This document shows, in pieces, positions 22,380-23,736 of a stretch of 23,736 bases of DNA. Source of the DNA: an uncultured Verrucomicrobiota bacterium (lineage in GTDB: Bacteria > Verrucomicrobiota > Verrucomicrobiae > Verrucomicrobiales > DEV007); contig CACJBM010000031.1 in the NCBI GenBank assembly GCA_902591645.1, forward strand, positions 1 to 23,736, given 5' to 3'. Within the stretch, counting starts at the first letter, position 1. The number at the start of each line of letters is the position of its first letter. Below the pieces are notes generated by a model. That model did not search any database, had not been told where the DNA came from, and was given only the letters and a program-made list of their open reading frames with translations. The position numbers were made by a program, and so were the translations under genes.

Positions 22380-22790
22380 ATGAATCCAAAACATAGCCCC
22401 TTCGTACTGATCGCCAGAGTCAGGGTCAGTCCCGGTAAAGTTGACGATTATCTGGCCATTGCGGCAGAAGCCGATTCCGCTGTGAAAGAGACAGAGCCCG
22501 GAATGCTGATGCATAATTTTGATGCGGACCCGGATGATCCTCTGCAATTTACTTGGACCGAGATTTACCGGAACGATGAGTCACTCATTGCCCACATCAA
22601 TAATCCACCGGTCCAGGAATACGGAAATAAGCATCTGGAATTGGCAGAAAGTATTGAAGTAGAAATTTACGGAACCTTAGCAAAGGAAACCGTGGATTAC
22701 CTGAACAGGGTCTGGGGAGAGGCCGGCATACCATTCAAGCATTTCAAGACCACGGACGTTGGATACCATAGAGATTCGGCCTTCGAGTGA
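22380..22790 (+). CDS. Antibiotic biosynthesis monooxygenase (ABM) fold protein
   Basis: A 136-residue protein with no signal peptide. The ABM dimeric ferredoxin-like fold covers about 6-95: PFVLIARVRVSPGKVDDYLAI, TEPGMLMHNF, QFTWTEIYRNDESLIAHI and HLELAESIEVEIYGTL. Members range from quinol monooxygenases to stress proteins of unknown role. The C-terminal 40 residues (LNRVWGEAGIPFKHFKTTDVGYHRD) extend past the usual domain. It stands alone, divergent from the EEP gene, with an AT-rich leader and no Shine-Dalgarno sequence. Confidence 0.82.
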   Translation: MNPKHSPFVLIARVRVSPGKVDDYLAIAAEADSAVKETEPGMLMHNFDADPDDPLQFTWTEIYRNDESLIAHINNPPVQEYGNKHLELAESIEVEIYGTLAKETVDYLNRVWGEAGIPFKHFKTTDVGYHRDSAFE

Positions 22791-22815
22791 GTATGGCCGA
22801 AAAATTGCACTTCAA

Positions 22816-23736
22816 TCACTTCAGACTAAAGGAGTAGAGTGTTGCCCGGTCCAGTTTGAACCTGAGCCGAACTCCTTTCCTCTTTTCTGGATTAAATTCA
22901 CGGTCCCATCTCAAAATCTGGCCCGTGCAGTTCTCACTGACGGGATCAGAAACAGCAATGACCCCTCCCTCACTGTCATGGAGACTCACAGTCATTGAGC
23001 CTTCAATGTCAGCCGTAACGAAAACCTTCCCCTTTAAGCCCAGAGGAACAGTCGTAAGGATAGCGGGCCTTGTCTTATCTTGTTGCGCATAACCGGCCCA
23101 CCGGTCCTTGCCCACCGTTGCCATCGCAAGCCCCCCTTTCCTCCAGTCAAAAAAGTACCAGTCCGATGCGCCGTAATAGATCCTAATCTCATCATCCACA
23201 AAGACCGGTGCTGCGGGAAATATGGCACCCCAATCATAAGGCATCTTGCTGAACTCCTTCACTTTAGCCGGTGAGTTTCCTATCAGCGGCGTTCCCGGAC
23301 TCACACGGTGCCATGTGTACGAGTCAGGGCTCCAAGCAAGTTCAATGTGCTGACGAACACGGTCACGTGATTTGGCAGACGGATAATTCATGCAGCCGAT
23401 CAGGCCAAGATAAAGACCACCGTCACGAAAAATGACCATGTCATGAAGTTGATTGAGAGGCGTCCCCTCAAGGATGGTCTTTGATTTTTCCCATCTCACC
23501 GCATCAATACTCTCGGTCCTTGCAATCTTACGGTTTCCCGTGACCGGCACATTGTCATAGTGCCGCAAAATTCCCACGTACCGGCCCAGTTCAGGTGACC
23601 AGATCATGTTCGCATGCGTATCACTTTGCCCGACACCAGGCAATGCCACTTCTGGTCCCCAACGGAGTCCGTCCGCGGAGTACCTCATCCTGTAACCTGA
23701 ATCGGTGCAGTAAAAAGCCTTGTAGCGACGGTCCGG
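22816..23736 (-). CDS. Glycoside hydrolase-like five-bladed beta-propeller protein (partial, 5' end outside window)
   Basis: The frame runs past the right edge; about 306 C-terminal residues are visible, and the first in-frame Met (at 23688) is internal because clear homologous sequence (PDRRYKAFYCTDSGYR) precedes it. Repeated blade motifs are WSPELGRYVGILRH, VIFRDGGLYLGLIG, ELAWSPDSYTWHRVSPGTPLIGN, DWGAIFPAAPVFVDDEIRIYYG and GGLAMATVGKDRWAG. They fit exported PVC proteins related to GH32/GH43 (furanosidase-like propellers), followed by a C-terminal beta-sandwich (VFVTADIEGSMTVSLHD...NCTGQILRWDREFNPEKRKGVRLRFKLDRATLYSF). The first acidic catalytic residue would lie upstream. It converges with the ABM gene with a 25-bp gap. 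Confidence 0.78.
   Translation of the reverse strand, partial: PDRRYKAFYCTDSGYRMRYSADGLRWGPEVALPGVGQSDTHANMIWSPELGRYVGILRHYDNVPVTGNRKIARTESIDAVRWEKSKTILEGTPLNQLHDMVIFRDGGLYLGLIGCMNYPSAKSRDRVRQHIELAWSPDSYTWHRVSPGTPLIGNSPAKVKEFSKMPYDWGAIFPAAPVFVDDEIRIYYGASDWYFFDWRKGGLAMATVGKDRWAGYAQQDKTRPAILTTVPLGLKGKVFVTADIEGSMTVSLHDSEGGVIAVSDPVSENCTGQILRWDREFNPEKRKGVRLRFKLDRATLYSFSLK

Noticed and set aside
1..23736. tRNA, rRNA, CRISPR array, insertion sequence, prophage or defence system
   Set aside because: I looked for cloverleaf-like and repeat-spacer patterns, transposase or integrase motifs and known defence proteins, and saw none. The one bracketed gene (10240-14736) has no mobility enzyme.

Overview
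The window looks like a chromosomal piece of a member of the Planctomycetota-Verrucomicrobiota group, most likely a marine or aquatic Verrucomicrobiota. The evidence is the DUF1588/DUF1585 cytochrome plus DUF1552 gene pair, a 'Pirellula/Verrucomicrobium-type' dehydrogenase with heme c, a secreted sulfatase, an unusually high share of secreted proteins, MORN_2 repeat proteins and a near absence of Shine-Dalgarno sequences. The assignment rests on gene families only. No rRNA, tRNA, CRISPR array, transposase or phage gene is visible.

Layout. 1-2101 (+): 3' end of a planctomycete-type cytochrome c gene, coupled by an ATGA overlap to a DUF1552 gene. 2186-3301 (-): secreted protein with an LPGR tandem repeat. 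3510-4490 (+): secreted MORN_2 repeat protein, followed at 4535-4702 by a 55-codon lipoprotein ORF that appears to be a truncated paralogue. 4721-7071 (-): ABC-transporter operon (small membrane protein, permease, ATPase). 7072-7397: AT-rich gap. 7398-8741 (-): secreted SnoaL-like/TraB-TIKI-like fusion. 8859-10190 (+): membrane-anchored protein with a ribosomal L7/L12 C-terminal-like region and a 108-bp internal duplication. 10240-16801 (-): operon of a DUF6265 protein, a sulfatase and a giant secreted fusion of about 1500 residues. 16964-19142 (+): three unrecognised or weakly recognised genes, including a GYF_2 membrane protein. 19145-20146 (-): secreted gluzincin-like peptidase. 20242-20967 (+): secreted HEAT-like protein. 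21011-22262 (-): VanZ-like protein and secreted endonuclease/exonuclease/phosphatase-family enzyme. 22380-22790 (+): ABM-fold monooxygenase-like protein. 22816-23736 (-): incomplete secreted beta-propeller, glycosidase-like.

The most remarkable region is 10191-16801. The giant protein joins a PVC-type dehydrogenase beta-propeller, HEAT repeats and a c-type heme domain to what looks like a complete N,N-dimethylformamidase large-subunit-like half. It is translationally coupled to the sulfatase. Its gene is bracketed by a near-perfect direct repeat of about 39 bp made from the 3' end of the sulfatase gene; one copy is functional and the other fills almost the whole 49-bp gap beyond the giant gene. 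This looks like the scar of a gene insertion or tandem duplication.

As a whole the window suggests a heterotroph that exports large oxidative and hydrolytic enzymes for complex, possibly sulfated, organic matter. The physiological substrates cannot be read from the sequence.
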